A DNA stretch of 64,000 bases from Neodiprion pinetum (Eukaryota; Arthropoda; Insecta; Hymenoptera; Diprionidae): positions 17,382,970-17,446,969 of the forward strand of contig NC_060237.1 of assembly GCF_021155775.2 (NCBI RefSeq), read 5' to 3'. The notes below the pieces were generated by a model. The model had not been told where the DNA came from. It saw only the letters and a list, made by a program, of their open reading frames with translations, and ran no database searches. Position 1 is the stretch's first letter. Each line of letters begins with the position of its first letter. Of the stretch, positions 12,801-25,870 are shown piece by piece. A program made the translations under genes and the position numbers.

Positions 12801-15800
12801 TTTATTTTAGCCAGGGGACTTTTGTATAGTTCAGTCCCTGTAAACAGTTCTTAAAATTTTCTTAATTTTTTAGAACAACTCATGCTCAGTCTATGAATTT
12901 TCTAACATGTCTTAAAGGCGTTTCAATTGATTTTTTTATAAGAAATCGCGGAATAAGTAATTTAGTTTTAGATTTAAAAAATTCTTACGCAAACCTCGGA
13001 GTCGTTTTTTTTTTTTTTTTTGGTATCTAGTTTTCTGTGTTCATACTTATGTTAGAGTAAAAACAATTTACGGTCGTTCACACCTCAACATATTGAAATT
13101 GCACGATAACCTGTATTTTCAAATATTTCATACGAAACCTGTTACGTACAAGGGACAGTTCATACCAATTTGGCCCTTCGAAGATCTGTAGTACTTAGAT
13201 TTTATTGTTGATTTTGTTTATGTGTTCTTGAGAATTTGAAACGCTCTCGCAACATAAAAAAAAAACTCTTAACCGTTTCTGAATTTGAAAAAAGAAAATT
13301 TTATGCAGTATAAAATCTGACGGAAACAATTAGAAAAGTACTTCTATTCTGAAGTTTAAATAAAAGTTTTCTAAATCGAAAATCAAGTAAGTAATTTAGT
13401 TTGTAAATGTTGAAAATCAATTGGAACGTTTCTGATAACGAGAAACGTTTGAAAAGTCGTAGTTTGAAATCGAGTTCTTCTGAACATTGGATATTTTGAA
13501 AAAAAGGAAAAAAAGGGGAAATTGAAATCTCTGTATGGGGTTTCAATTGGACGTGCTGCATTGTTTTTCGTTCTTTTTTTCTTTATTTATTTTCCTTCTG
13601 TCACGGTCCCAGCCTCGCGATGCGCAGCCAGACGTAAAAGGTCTGAGGACCTACTCTTTGTACCTTAAACGTCTTCTTTTTATTACCCGCGCTTTATGCG
13701 CTTTGCAATCATATATGCGAGTGAGCTCTACGTGATCTTGCATCTTTCAAGAAAGTGTTGCGATCCCTGCGGCCAACTTAATGTCATCTGTCCGCTATAG
13801 ATTATCGTATACCCGGTATTTACGTATATTTTTTGCCATTGATTTTTGCTTCTTTTTTTGAGTGCTACATTATAGACAGCGAATGATTGCACATGTGTAA
13901 GAGTGCGAACAAGTTCACAATTATTCTATTTTATATTATTATTTCCACTTACACATACTTCTGTAGTCGGTTTTTATCGCCTGGGACGATACTTAAGTAA
14001 TAATTTTTTTCGTGAAACGATCAAGCATATCAAGTTATGTGCGGTGAGCGTCGCTTATATGGTGCATAGTAAATTAATATATGTACATACGTATGTAAAG
14101 ATATACGTCCCGCGCAGTTTGATTTACTGACAATGAACGGCGTCGTGGTATTCTTTACAGCGTGATATTCAACACCTTTCATTTCTTTCTTTTCAATGTA
14201 TCCGCGAACCATCTCCCGTGCAATTACTATAATAAATTATTCATGAATTTTCTGAGAGCTATTACGTATCGTGCAGATACATTTAGGTGGGTTACAGAAA
14301 GTTTCAGTTTCGACACAGATATTTATCATCGTTCAGAGGTCGACAAATAAAAAATCTGTATAAACCCACTCGTTTTAAATGCAGATATGTATACAATTTT
14401 TTTACATTACGATTAGTCAAATTGATGCAAGCAACAGAACAGTTTCATTAAACGTATATATACCCATACCACATTAATAAAAATCAGTATGTCGAATGAA
14501 TTAATCAATTCGAGGTAGAATTTCAATTTTTACCGTCTCTAATTTTTCGAAAGTATCCAGGCTTTTGAGTTATAGCTACAGGTGTGCAAAATTTGGGCAA
14601 CAGTTTTTCTTAGAAATTATACACAAACAAACATTCTTTTGTACATAGTAAACCAATAACCCCAACTTGGAAGCCTACAGAAACAGGCAATACTTAAAAT
14701 GTTGGTGAACTGATTACACTTCACGAAACAACTATGACATAAAGTTCAAACATTTTTTAATAATATTTCAATAATAAATATTTCTTGACTTTTATACGTG
14801 ATTAGTAAACTGAGACGAGTTTTAGAAATTCTGGTTTTTTATTTACATCAATCAACACGAGATTTAGAAGAAATACAATGAAACGCAAGCAACTCGCTAT
14901 TCCTCATTTCTCAAGATGAGCTTCTTCTGTAAATTTTGTCACTGAAGCGGCAGCGATTATTCGCTATTCAGACGCGAGACGTTCAAATCACGCGCCACGT
15001 TCAAACGTCGGTCACGTGGCTCGGCGCACATCGGCCATCATGGTATCAGGCGTCTACTTTTCTGCGTCGTTGCGTTACATCTGCGCTGCTTGCATTGTCT
15101 GTCAGATATCGAGTTCGCGATCATTTATGAATTCAGTCAATGTTTGTGGCTAGGACTTGGAACCAATCAATCTCTTGCATTGACATATTTATCAACGTTG
15201 CAAGGTTAGAACGTGGTTAGAACGTATTTTAAATCTCAATATTGTCGTTAGCGTCAGACTTGGAAATTATATCTGCTACTAAACACCAAGTGAAGTATTC
15301 GTCGCTCCGTGCTGTCAAAATTTATTCTTCTAGAAATGCTTACCCTGCACCGATCAATCTTTTCGCTTTTTACGCTACGAACGGGCGGAAAACAGCAACG
15401 GTATTTTTCATCGTTCTCTGCGATGAAAGACCCGCACCACGGATGGATCGACGGAAAGATATTGAAGTCTCCGATAGCCAGCGTACCAGCCCCTAACCTC
15501 ACTTCGCCTGTCTCTTCGTTAATATCTGACGAGGCAAGAATGATTTGTGACAATCAGTGGTTTCTTAATATTTTCGAAGTTTACAATTTTTACTTGAATA
15601 TTGCTACTAAGGACCGTTCTGGTGATATTCAATTTGTTTCAATCTCAGTACAATGTGATATGTATACTGAATATGCGTTCTTACATCAGTTTTGACTGTA
15701 TTTTGCAGATATCGTAACACGGTGCTTGAAGCAAAGTTACCTGAGCAACCAAGTGAAAATCAAGTAGTGCTAACTAGCTGTTCGCATTGTGTCTTGGCAA

Positions 15801-17864
15801 ATTTCATCGGAAGACAAACTTCTGGCTTCAGAGTAGGTATAATTATCAAGCTTTCAAATACTGTAAAAGCTTGATATTAACTGGATGCAATTGATGATTT
15901 ACAGCGATATGGACGACGTTCCTAATAATCCAGAGAATCGTAACAATGCCCTACAACAAAAAGTAACTCGGTAGTAAAAATGAGTAATACCTTTGTTGAT
16001 TTATATAATTTATCGGCGAGTATTCTAGGTGCTTCTAAAAAGTAAAAAATTCAAAATAGTTTCACAGTTCATTTTATCGTAAACGTTAAAAATTTGAAAA
16101 CAGGCAATCGTTTCAGATGCAAGGATGTGGCCATCATTTTTTAGCTCAGTCGAGCAATATTTTACTGTATACAAGGTTCAAGACCAATTCGGCCTTCAAC
16201 ATTGTGCCAAAGAAAAAACGTACTCTGCATATCATGTTGTCTTATATATTTACTATGTTTATAACATAAAGTATACAGTATTAGCTGTGTCTTCGTCATA
16301 TTGAGATGTTGCTCGGAAATAGATTCTACTCCTTCTAAACTATGTCAGATTGTAATTAGGTCAACTCATGCTATGCTACTATTTGCTCCATAAATTGCCT
16401 TATCACATTAAACAGTGTCTTCAAAAATAGTTGTAAGTGTGAAACTTATCAAATCAACTATTCGTAAATTTGTATCGGATTGTTAAAATAGCTCAATTCT
16501 TAGTACAAACATCAATGGTCTTCTCTGTTTACTGTTCAAACATTTATATCTATGCGTGAGAGTGTTCTAGTAATTTCTTTCTGAACTAAATCATGAGAGT
16601 TTTGTTTCAGATAAGAACTGCTTTGACTGATGTGTGAGATATAAATAAACACACCATGTTGTGTCATCTGAGATTGGAGTTGTCAAGTGACGTATGTGAA
16701 GGATTGTAGTCAGCCGCTGAGGTAATTAGAACAAAAAATGAATGAATGTATGAAGATAAGCAAGCACAAGTAGTCGTACATCATCACAACCATGGGCTCG
16801 TAGGAAACTAGTGCGATTGTGATAATATGCTTACTGCAGCGAAAGGTCAGTTAACAAAATTCTTTAGAAGACATAGGTATTTGGATCATTCAAATAAGAC
16901 TGATAGAAAATCTCTTGAATGTATGTATCTATGAGTACATAACACGTACTGCCCACTACAATCATGTGTGCTAGAAAATTTATACAAACAACACTGTATG
17001 TAAGAACTGGACACAGTTTGCAATATGTCGTTTAGATTATCAGATAGCAGGGACATTGGTTATTAGATCAATCAATTGTTCTTATATCGAATACTTAGTT
17101 ATCCGATGTTCAGAGTAATAATAATGATTTTAGACAATGCAGATAAGCTTGACAAATAGTAACAACTTCTGAGATACCACGGTAAAATTTCAATAGAACG
17201 GGAAGTTCGCTGGATTTTTTCAAAAAATATCCTGATGCAAAGGAATGATGAAAAAATAGCAGATGGGATGAAAATAACTTGAAGAAAATGCGTCTTTTAT
17301 TCGTCAATTGACTTTTAATACATTATTCTCTAAATGAATCTAATAATGGACTGAACGATTTTGAAGCCTGGAATTTTTTTTTTCTAAACTTGTATGTACT
17401 TTATCAAGTGATGTGCTTTTTTTTGTACTATAATGCTAATGAATTGATTCCACATAACACAAGTGAAATAACTTTTCATCAAACTGTGGCTTGTAATTGT
17501 AAATGAAATTGGATTGTTCTGGAAAAAGAGTTGGGTACCTGTAGATAAAATAATCGCTGATTGATTATGAAAATTCATATTTTCATGTTACAGAATTCTG
17601 TCTTCGTACAAGTAACGTAAATATAGACCAACCTGGAAGCTATTAATGAAAATTTTTGTTTGACCGGTGGTATTATCAAACAAGAAACTGAATTCGATCA
17701 TTGCTGTCCTCAAATAGCCATGTTATCAATACTGGTAACCCCTCCTTTTCAAGGTAAACTTGATCACCAGCTTTATCTTGTTCGGAACTACTTGAACTCA
17801 TACTTTTTGGGAGCAGAGTATTTTAGTGAGGTATTGCTCATGCTTCTCAGTATATATATATACG
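12801..17864. other. Intergenic; unresolved exon-like pieces near 15.3-15.96 kb
   Basis: A CpG-rich stretch at 14936-15125 contains a CACGTG E-box. Next to it, 15345-15529 is open on the - strand between an acceptor-like CTCGTCAG and a donor-like GCAGG|GTAAGC. On the + strand, 15709-15832 (after TTTTGCAG) and 15904-15961 (after TTTACAG) look exon-like, but I could not chain them in one frame. I recognise no product. The rest is AT-rich. Confidence 0.3.
13005..13021. repeat. T17 homopolymer
   Basis: Seventeen T in a row, liable to length error. Confidence 0.85.
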
Positions 17865-18834
17865 TTAGGCTGATTAAAAAAAAACGGCTAATTTTTTTTT
17901 TCAAAATCCTCACATAAAAACTTCCGAGAATGTGTGAAAAGACGCCTGTAAAAAGCAGAGCCCTTAATATTATTATTAAGAGGTCGCGCATCGGGAATTT
18001 CTATTTCCCGTTTAAATAACACAGGAATAAATTTTTTTAAATTTTGCAATTTCGTATTTGTGCAACGGCTCATTGAATTAGCGGACCAAAGCATATTTTT
18101 GTAGGAAATTTGACGCTCTACAAAAAAAGTCCTTACAAAGTTTTCGATAGTCACACTCCTTCAAAAGTTATTCGAGGTCAAAGTTGAACTTACAAAAAAA
18201 TTCAATGTTTTTTTTTTTTTGATGATACTATGAATCTTTTCTCATTATTTTGTTATAAAGATATATTTAATAAATATATCTTACTCTAATTGGGCTTTTT
18301 CAATCATTAATTTTCCCATCGAGTCAATATAAAGTTACCTTACAAAAATGCGATGTTAAATAATAAACATGTTATCATGGAGAATCCATAACTGATGCAT
18401 TTGACTATTTAAAAATGTAATTGTTCCGAAATCTATCCTCTTTATAACAAAATAATGAGAAAAGATTCATAGTATCATCGAAAAAAAAAAACATTGAATT
18501 TTTTTGTAAGTTCAACTTTGACCTCGAATAACTTTTGAAGGAGTGTGACTATCGAAAACTTTGTAAGGACTTTTTTTGTAGAGCGTCAAATTTCCTACAA
18601 GAACATGCTCTGGTCCGCTAATTCAATAAGCCGTTGCAAAAATACGAAATTGCAAAATTTAAAAAAATTTATTCCTGTGTTATTTAAACGGGAAATAGAA
18701 ATTCCCGATGCGCGACCTCTTAATAATAATATTAAGGGCTCTGCTTTTTACAGGCGTCTTTTCACACCTTCTCGGAAGTTTTTATGTGTGGATTTTGAAA
18801 AAAAAAATTAGCCGTTTTTTTTGAATCAGCCTAA
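17865..18834. mobile_element. 970-bp palindromic foldback element (MITE-like)
   Basis: The two arms, about 17865-18262 and 18438-18834, are reverse complements with only scattered differences, and are separated by about 175 bases. The ends read TTAGGCTGATT and AATCAGCCTAA, followed inward by an A run and CGGCTAATTTTTT. TATACG lies directly outside both ends (17859-17864 and 18835-18840), which would be a 6-bp target duplication. A TA duplication just inside is an alternative and would fit Tc1/mariner. Each arm contains the same 88-codon open frame, on opposite strands. This follows from the palindrome and is not evidence of a gene. No transposase is present, so the element is non-autonomous. 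The near identity of the arms suggests recent insertion or gene conversion between arms. Confidence 0.85.
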
Positions 18835-18840
18835 TATACG

Positions 18841-21800
18841 TATATCGATAAATCGTGGCTTCGTACATTGGACGTGTTGGTAAAAACTCCGAATTTGCTC
18901 TCGCGATCTGTTCCATTGTAGATTCAATCCCCAAGTTAAGTGTAACTGCTCAAATTTTTTCAAAGAAAATTTGCTTCTGTTTTTTTATAATGAATAATAT
19001 TAAAACAGCAGTATTAACCTGCACCACTGACGATCGATAAATGGTTTGATTTCTTTACTCATATTCCAATATTCTTTCTACTTCGAAATGACGACAAAGA
19101 AGAACAAATTTACGATGTGCAGAAATTATCTTACCCGTCTATTCAATCATTCCGATCGAATTTTCAGCGGCATAACCGAATATCAATGCACGAAATGAGA
19201 CTCTATTTCTTTTCTTAATTTCTTGTACTTCCCATTATATTTTTATTCAAATGGGTTTGTTAAACTAGGCCAAAATTGAAATACCAGGTAACTCTTCAAC
19301 TTACTGAATCTTATCAAATAGGTAATGTATCGTCGCCAATGCGTGGTAGTACCGTTGTCTTGGAGCAAGAAGTGCAGTTGATACGTATCTTAACGTTTCA
19401 CAAGCTTGGCACACAGATAAATATCAAGAATTTATTGTTCCTTGAAATGAGCTGTGCTGACAATTAGGTATAGTTGAATTTATAAGATGGTTTTAACAAG
19501 CTGTTGCTTTACTTATTGTTAGCAGATATCAATCAGCATCAAGTGGAGTTGACTGAAGTTGGGATTATCGGAATGGAGAGAAAAACCAAGTAACTCAAAC
19601 CTCCGAACGAAATTTGCTGAAAATAAAATGGCTTTTGACAGCTTAGATTGATTACCACGAGCCGATATTAAAGAATGTATCACAGATGAAATCAGCCACT
19701 TGAGATTGTGATCTTGTTTTCCATCACACATCTAGTAGATTGGACATCAAAATGCTTACATATAAAATCCAACGGCACAAAATAATACTTGACAAAGATT
19801 TCGTAGCAAATCACAAAATATCAGTTAAGCTTGAATTTAACTCGATAATTAACTTTAGAAGAGCAATCAGATATTTAAGTAGGCACTTGAGAAATACCCG
19901 TCATCCCGAATCGTACACAAATGTATATTAATATCTAATTGCCACTTTGATATAAGTACTTTATGCGAAGAACTATGTATGTTCTGTTCTTTATTGCGTT
20001 GTATATACGTTTTACAAATTTGTTTATCATGTTGTAAACTCGGTCCATTCTATTACTTATCTCGGTAATTCCAATGCAATCATTCCGTGTTAACTCATTG
20101 TCAGGCCCCATCGTTGACAAATTACTGTCAAGTAAGGCTACACGTATTTTTATTTATGACATTAGCAAAGTTACTCAATGTGCTCATATATTTTTCGTCA
20201 ACCATGATATGTGCCGTGACGTCAAATATGAAGCTCAAACACTTCTATTCGCAATAAAGGCATGTGTATACTGCGTATGCATGCATTTTATATGTTATTA
20301 GCATTATTATTATTATTATTATTAGCAAACCGCCAATTAGCTTATATTCTGATTATAGTCTTGTGACTTACACAGTGTAGTACTTTCTTTCTTTCTTTAT
20401 TACATCGAGTTACGATGAAGTGCAACTTTTCTTTTCGAGTATTCAATTATTTATATTCATAGGCACGGGTGAATACAAAAAAATGCGAATTCGCTGCATT
20501 GCAAAAAGTTAGACCTACCTTCACCTAGGTCTTGAATTTTCAAATCTTTACCTGATTTATAAATTTGAATCCCCGACATGCCGGACAATCGTTGACACCA
20601 CAGACTTTACCTAAAAAAATTCAGCAATGTGAGTAAGAAGATATGCTGAATTTAAATAAATTTTTCTTCATCAAAAACGAATGGATAAACGTCGTAATTT
20701 AATTCTTGAATATTCAAAAGTGGCTTGTCCTAATTTAAGAATATCTTGCTATGAATCAGTGATAAAAATAATCTAACAATCCAATCAACAGTTGATATGC
20801 TTTCCCATGACAACTACGTGATTTTATATAATTCTTTAGCCGGTATAGAATCCATTGAAGATTTTGGGATAAAAAAAGTGTTACCTACTAGTGGTAAGAG
20901 TTTTAACTAATAAGTGAGAGAAACACATTACCTTTTTGTTTTTCTCAAATTATACAAATATTGAGGTAAAAAAAAAAATGTGTACAATTTTTAGAATTTT
21001 ATTGTTACCTACAATTTACCGTGCCTTAATGTACGCCCAATTTGACAAAAACGATGACACCTCCATTTTCTATCCTAATCATGTGTGCCTATGAGTAAAA
21101 CTTGCATTACCACGGTCTTTCAGTGCAGACCAGTATTCAAAAAAAATTTGATACGTAAATAACAGTGCCATAAAATACTTTCATCTGTGAGTTGTAGCCC
21201 ATTTTAAGAATTCTTAGTGATTAGAACTTTGTTAAAACCGAAATTATGCTTCGGCTGTTCTAATTGTCAGTTTATTTTCCATGGAATGATAATTGATACG
21301 TAACTAGAGACAAAAATAGTGTATCTAACGACGATCATGTTGATTTCTCCGCTCATTTTGTACCCAAGTTTGAACTTGTTCAACAAATTTCGCAATGAAA
21401 AATGTTTTCCTCTGCGTTGTGAACTCTAAATTTTTTGGACATAATTTCATGCCAAACATTTTCATCGAAGGGTTAGTTTTTATACCAAATAGTCGACGAA
21501 TATTTTATCATTTTTGAGAATATAGTGTACAGAAGTCACCACTTGTGTACACCTACTGCTACACTGAACTGGCATTGTTAACTCTGAAAAGTGTAAGTAT
21601 CCGTATAAACGCTATAACTTGCGAATTCGCGTGTATCTAGTCATTTTTTTTTCACAAATTAATTTTTTGTATTCAATTTTATGACGTACTGACTGGCTGC
21701 TTAAGTGCTCTCCGTCGTTTTATATTTACCATTTGAAATTTATTGTAGAGGCACAATTACTTTTCATCAGCTAAATGGATGTAGGGAAAGTACTGGTTTC

Positions 21801-24060
21801 TGTCAAAGATGACTTCCCAGTTTTAACAAATTTTCACCTTTTCGAATTCCGGGCATCCGAAAAAGAGGCTTTTAGAAAAATTTATTTCTATTTATTTATC
21901 TGTTTACCTATCCAGACAAACTACCGCGATGATCTCGGAAACGGCTCGATGAAACAATCTGATAATTACAAGTTTATACAAAGTACATAGCAAGTATTTT
22001 ACAAATTACTATAAAAAGATTAAAACGCTGCAATAGGAAACAATTTTATTAAATATACAGAAACCATTTTATGAGTAAAAGAAAATACTAAGTATAAATT
22101 TTTCAGATAATAGTCGATACCTCTAGTAACTGAATTGGTTTGACAAGTAACGAAAAGTGCCGCGAAAAGTATTTCTGGGGTCGTATTTGTCACCTTAATT
22201 CAGAATACAAAAGAGAACAAAGCGTTATGAAGATATAAGTTATTGACATTTTGACTCAGCAAATCGCATGCGGTTTTTCTATTGAAACAACCTTTTGTAC
22301 AACCTGACGGAACAAAAAGGAATAGATTCAAATGACATGGGTCAAATGTCGTGGTATATCAAGTCCCACCAGAGCTGTATTATAATGTTTAGCGCACTTG
22401 AATCGACATCTCTCCTCGCTGCGCAGGATGATATACCTATAAATATATTTATGTAAGGTCAGAGTGTGGAGGTCCTTTTCTTTCTCATGAGAATCACGTT
22501 TAAGATTGGCTGCAGCATTGATGAACGTGTACAGACATCGCTGCACCTACACACCTCAAGATCAAAAAGAGAATGGCTCAGGTCAGACAATGGGAATACT
22601 GGAGGTGTACAGTGACGGGTCGTATTTATCGATAGAGGTTAATCCGCAATGTGTTCGATAACAGTTATTTATTATATTTCCTCAATCAATCATAATAAAT
22701 AATTCATCGCATTTTAAATAAACACCTAAATAAATAAAAAAAACTTGATCTAAATCGGAAACAAGGTCAAGTGATCCAATCTACAAAAATTGTTCTCGAA
22801 TGCATCCGTTCATTTGAACTGTCCCTGTCCTATTTCTACAGTGTAATTCAGTCTAAACGACTTTTTAATGAATCCAAAATAACTGCTATTAGTTGAATCA
22901 AACGTAGGAATTAGTAGTTTAAATTGACGAGCGAAGAAAAGCAATATAGTAGGGAATCGTAGCGGTTTTAGCAGCGTACTGTTCTGCTCTCCAAATTTCC
23001 CCAGACAGTAAGCGTAGTTGTAAACGACGACTGTCGCGTTGCTACTAAAGCGAATGAATGAATCAAGGATAACTCTAACTTTTTCTATAATTTATCTTTC
23101 ATTGTTTCGTAATTTCTTCGTACTATTATCACCTTCTTTCCAAGTTTCTAGTCTTCACAATGGAGTTTTTGTTCAACAGGCGCCAGTGGCGTTCACGTCA
23201 AACTTTCTAACGATAACTTTAAACACTTGTGGCGTGGCGTTGCGCCGCGCGTTGCTCTTTTGCAGCCAGTGTCCATTCGTACCGGGAACATTTTCGTTCA
23301 CAAATTTCAACACAAGAAGAATTAAATAATAATCTCCGTTCACAAATATGCTTCTATTAACACAAGGGTGACAAGCGTATATTATAAACGAAAAATAAAA
23401 TTCGCAATTTTCACCTTAAAAATTATTTGTCGTCGCAAAATAATACTTTGGCCAAAAAAACTCGAGCGACGAGTAAAACTATCAAGTAACGTTAAGAAAA
23501 TTAAATACTTCTCGACAGGTTAGAAAATCATTTAGCCACATCTCCTCGAATTTTGTCAAATTTAGTCCACTATTCGACCGAAAGAACATCCCTTTCCTTC
23601 AAACGAGTCACGATCCTACTCGCGGATAGAGAAATTTGCATCTATTTCGAGGTCATTCGTGAAGACGAGTTGCACTCTCTTCGACAGCAGAAATTCGGAT
23701 TCTTCGAAACTGATTCAATATGGCGAGCAGAAGGACGAATTCTGAAAGTCCCCAGAGGTAATAATATAAAAAGAAAAATGAATGAGACAAAAAAAAACAT
23801 CCCCACTTACTGTTACATCCAACGAAAACGGATGGCGAGGTTGTCACTCTACGATAATTCGCACCGTTGACGCATTACGTAACCGTCGTACGAGCTCGGC
23901 GCGCATTGGCGGTTGAGAGACACTGGTGATCCCTCGTACCTGCAGGTAACAGCCTACATTTCTAGTTTTATTTTTCACCGTCTCTGCGCATGCGCGAGAG
24001 GTCTCGCAAGCAATGCTTCGCGTCTGGTGTAGGTAGCTCGGTTATTGGTGCTGGCACCGA
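18841..24060. other. Intergenic or upstream DNA, no supported gene
   Basis: AT-rich, with an ATT repeat at 20303-20324. The open frame at 23553-23870 lies just upstream of the proposed promoter. It has no domain I recognise and only a weak internal donor (CAGAG|GTAATA), so it is not called. Confidence 0.45.
20303..20324. repeat. ATT trinucleotide repeat
   Basis: About seven ATT units. Confidence 0.8.
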
Positions 24061-24066
24061 GGTTTC

Positions 24067-24072
24067 TCAGTT
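24067..24072 (+). promoter_or_regulatory. Initiator-like TCAGTT, TATA-less promoter candidate
   Basis: TCAGTT matches the arthropod initiator consensus TCAKTY. It lies in a locally CpG-rich stretch (about 23880-24180) that also holds a reverse CCAAT (CATTGG near 23906) and a palindromic CATGCGCGAGAGG segment near 23990. I see no clear TATA box or downstream promoter element match. Confidence 0.3.
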
Positions 24073-24439
24073 CGGTTGAACGTCTGATCAACGGCTCGTC
24101 GTCGCACGGTGACATATCCGAGACCAGGCGCAGGTGCCCGTCGTGTTTACGTCGTGCCTTTGCATTCGCAACGGTTTATATTATGCTCGCCTCATCTTCG
24201 ATTCAATGCTAAAATACCCAAAGGCGAATAAGTAGTTGTTTTTGTTTGGTGCTAATTGTTGTAGTGGTGATCGCAAGTGGTTTTGCGGATCAGTTCTGTT
24301 GTGTACAAACACACGCACACACAGCGTGTCGAATCGTGCACCCTGCCAAGTAAATTGCAAGAACCCCACACACCCGGGTGCTTTTGGATTACACACGTAT
24401 ACGGAAATTGGCAGCAACTCAAAACACCTTAAACTCAAG
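24069..24439 (+). other. Probable non-coding first exon (5' UTR) with consensus donor
   Basis: The block from about 24060 is richer in GC and CpG than its surroundings. It ends at a near-perfect donor, CTCAAG|GTGAGTC, with GT at 24440-24441. A TCAGTT initiator-like hexamer at 24067-24072 puts a plausible start at A24069, with no TATA box seen 25-35 bases upstream. The exon carries a ten-codon upstream ORF (24183-24212) and no long frame that must be coding. The nearest supported + strand coding exon downstream is at 54035, so it is the natural leader of the Nuf-like gene, across a 29.6-kb intron. Transcript data could equally assign it to another transcript. Confidence 0.4.
24183..24212 (+). 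CDS. Upstream ORF in the probable leader exon
   Basis: ATG followed by eight codons and TAA (MLASSSIQC). It lies inside the proposed 5' UTR and, if the leader is real, could lower translation of the main frame. There is no sign of a conserved peptide. Confidence 0.2.
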   Translation: MLASSSIQC

Positions 24440-25647
24440 GTGAGTCTTCGCCCCTGATCTTCGCTACTTGTCGGTTCATTTTCGCTCCTTTTCTCTCTAT
24501 CTCTCTCTCTAAAATTATGTGTCACAAGCAGTATGCATACGTTTCCGTGCACTTGCTAATAGGGTCGTGAAATCAATTCTCAATAGTTTTATTCATCTTC
24601 GTTGCAAGGATACCTACTTTGATGATTTTTTACGCGGAGAAATGGAAAGCGTTAAGTCAATGTGTATTCCACAGTACACAAGCCCATAATTCGCGTGACG
24701 CGCGGTGAAGTTTCAAAAATATTCCTTTGCTGTATTTCACGAACATAGAATACACAGATGAGATCGTGTCCCTTACGTCATTCGGCCGGTGACCGCTGCG
24801 CCGTATAGTCTGTATACAGAGTTGAAGTAGGTTGCCTGGAAAGGGGGGAGGAGACATTTTTCTCACACGCTGCATTGAGAATTTGGTGAAAATGTATTGG
24901 CGAGATAGTTAAATAGCTGTTTTGCTCGATGCTCAGCTTAATCAAACACTTTTGAATTTTCGTGAGTATTGTTGTCGTTTTGAATTCAACAAAAACAAAA
25001 CAAAAAACGGAGATGACCGTGACGTTGCGTTGTTTCGAGTTCTTTTCTTCTTTGTTGCTTGCTTCATTTGCTTTTGATAGTCCTGTGTCCAGCGGTTTGT
25101 TATTCTTGTTATTGGATCGTAACATTTCAATTGGCAACCGTACAGACGTGGGATTTTAACGATCGTTTTTGTCAAGCTTCACTATTTCAACTACCGGAGT
25201 TTTTGTTTTTTCAGATGTCTGTAAATGTGGTTAGTCAGGACTCGATTACATATTTTCCTATTTCTATTCACCCTGACCCGCTTTAGCGCAGTAATTATAC
25301 GCGTGTCCGTATTCGTGGATCGTTTTTATTCGTACATATCGTTGAAAACACGTATAATGAAGAAACTGTAGTCTACCGCAAAAGGATAACTGGCGGAAGA
25401 TTGTTGTACACGAAATACAACATAGATTTGATATTTGTAACACTGGGTCTGTGCAAGATCGTCATCAATCGTGTAGTATAGTTGAATGTTAGGAAAAAGG
25501 AATATTAACTTTTTGAACCGTAAATTTTTTCTTACAGTCAAATTCCATGAAACTGGGTCCATGTATAAGGATTCTTGAGTTTGCTGATTTCAAAAATGGG
25601 TTCAGATCTGAGAAATTTTCAAAACTTAAAATGGCGGATCCAATTTG

Positions 25648-25870
25648 AGCGAATAGGATCAATTTTTATATCTTCAATCTGCCATATTTTGAATTTTGAA
25701 ATTCTGACATCAGATTCGTTTCCAGCCACCCAGAAAACCCCCGAATAACAAATTTCAAGCGAAACGGATCATTTTTATATTTTCAGTCCGCCATATTGAA
25801 ACCGCAATTTTGAATTTTTTGAAATTCCGACATCGGATTCGTTTTTAGTGACTTCAAAATCCAAGATTAC
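25648..25870. repeat. Two diverged tandem units of about 110 bp
   Basis: Both units begin GGATCAWTTTTTATATYTTC and carry CCATATT, then GAAATTCYGACATCRGATTCG and TTT. They start at about 25648 and 25758. A partial third copy (GGCGGATCCAATTTG) precedes them. They are non-coding. Confidence 0.6.

Noticed and set aside
15309..15695. 128-codon + strand frame
   Set aside because: It opposes an equally open - strand piece with better splice edges. No product is recognised, so it is reported only as an unresolved finding.
17888..18811. Two 88-codon frames with nearly identical products on opposite strands
   Set aside because: They are mirror copies in the arms of the 17865-18834 palindrome. Similarity follows from the inverted repeat, not from gene duplication.
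20303..20324. Regularly repeated units checked as CRISPR-like
   Set aside because: Simple ATT microsatellite. No spaced direct repeats of CRISPR type occur anywhere in the window.
23553..23870. 105-codon frame upstream of the proposed promoter
   Set aside because: No recognisable domain. A weak internal donor only, and it lies upstream of the initiator.
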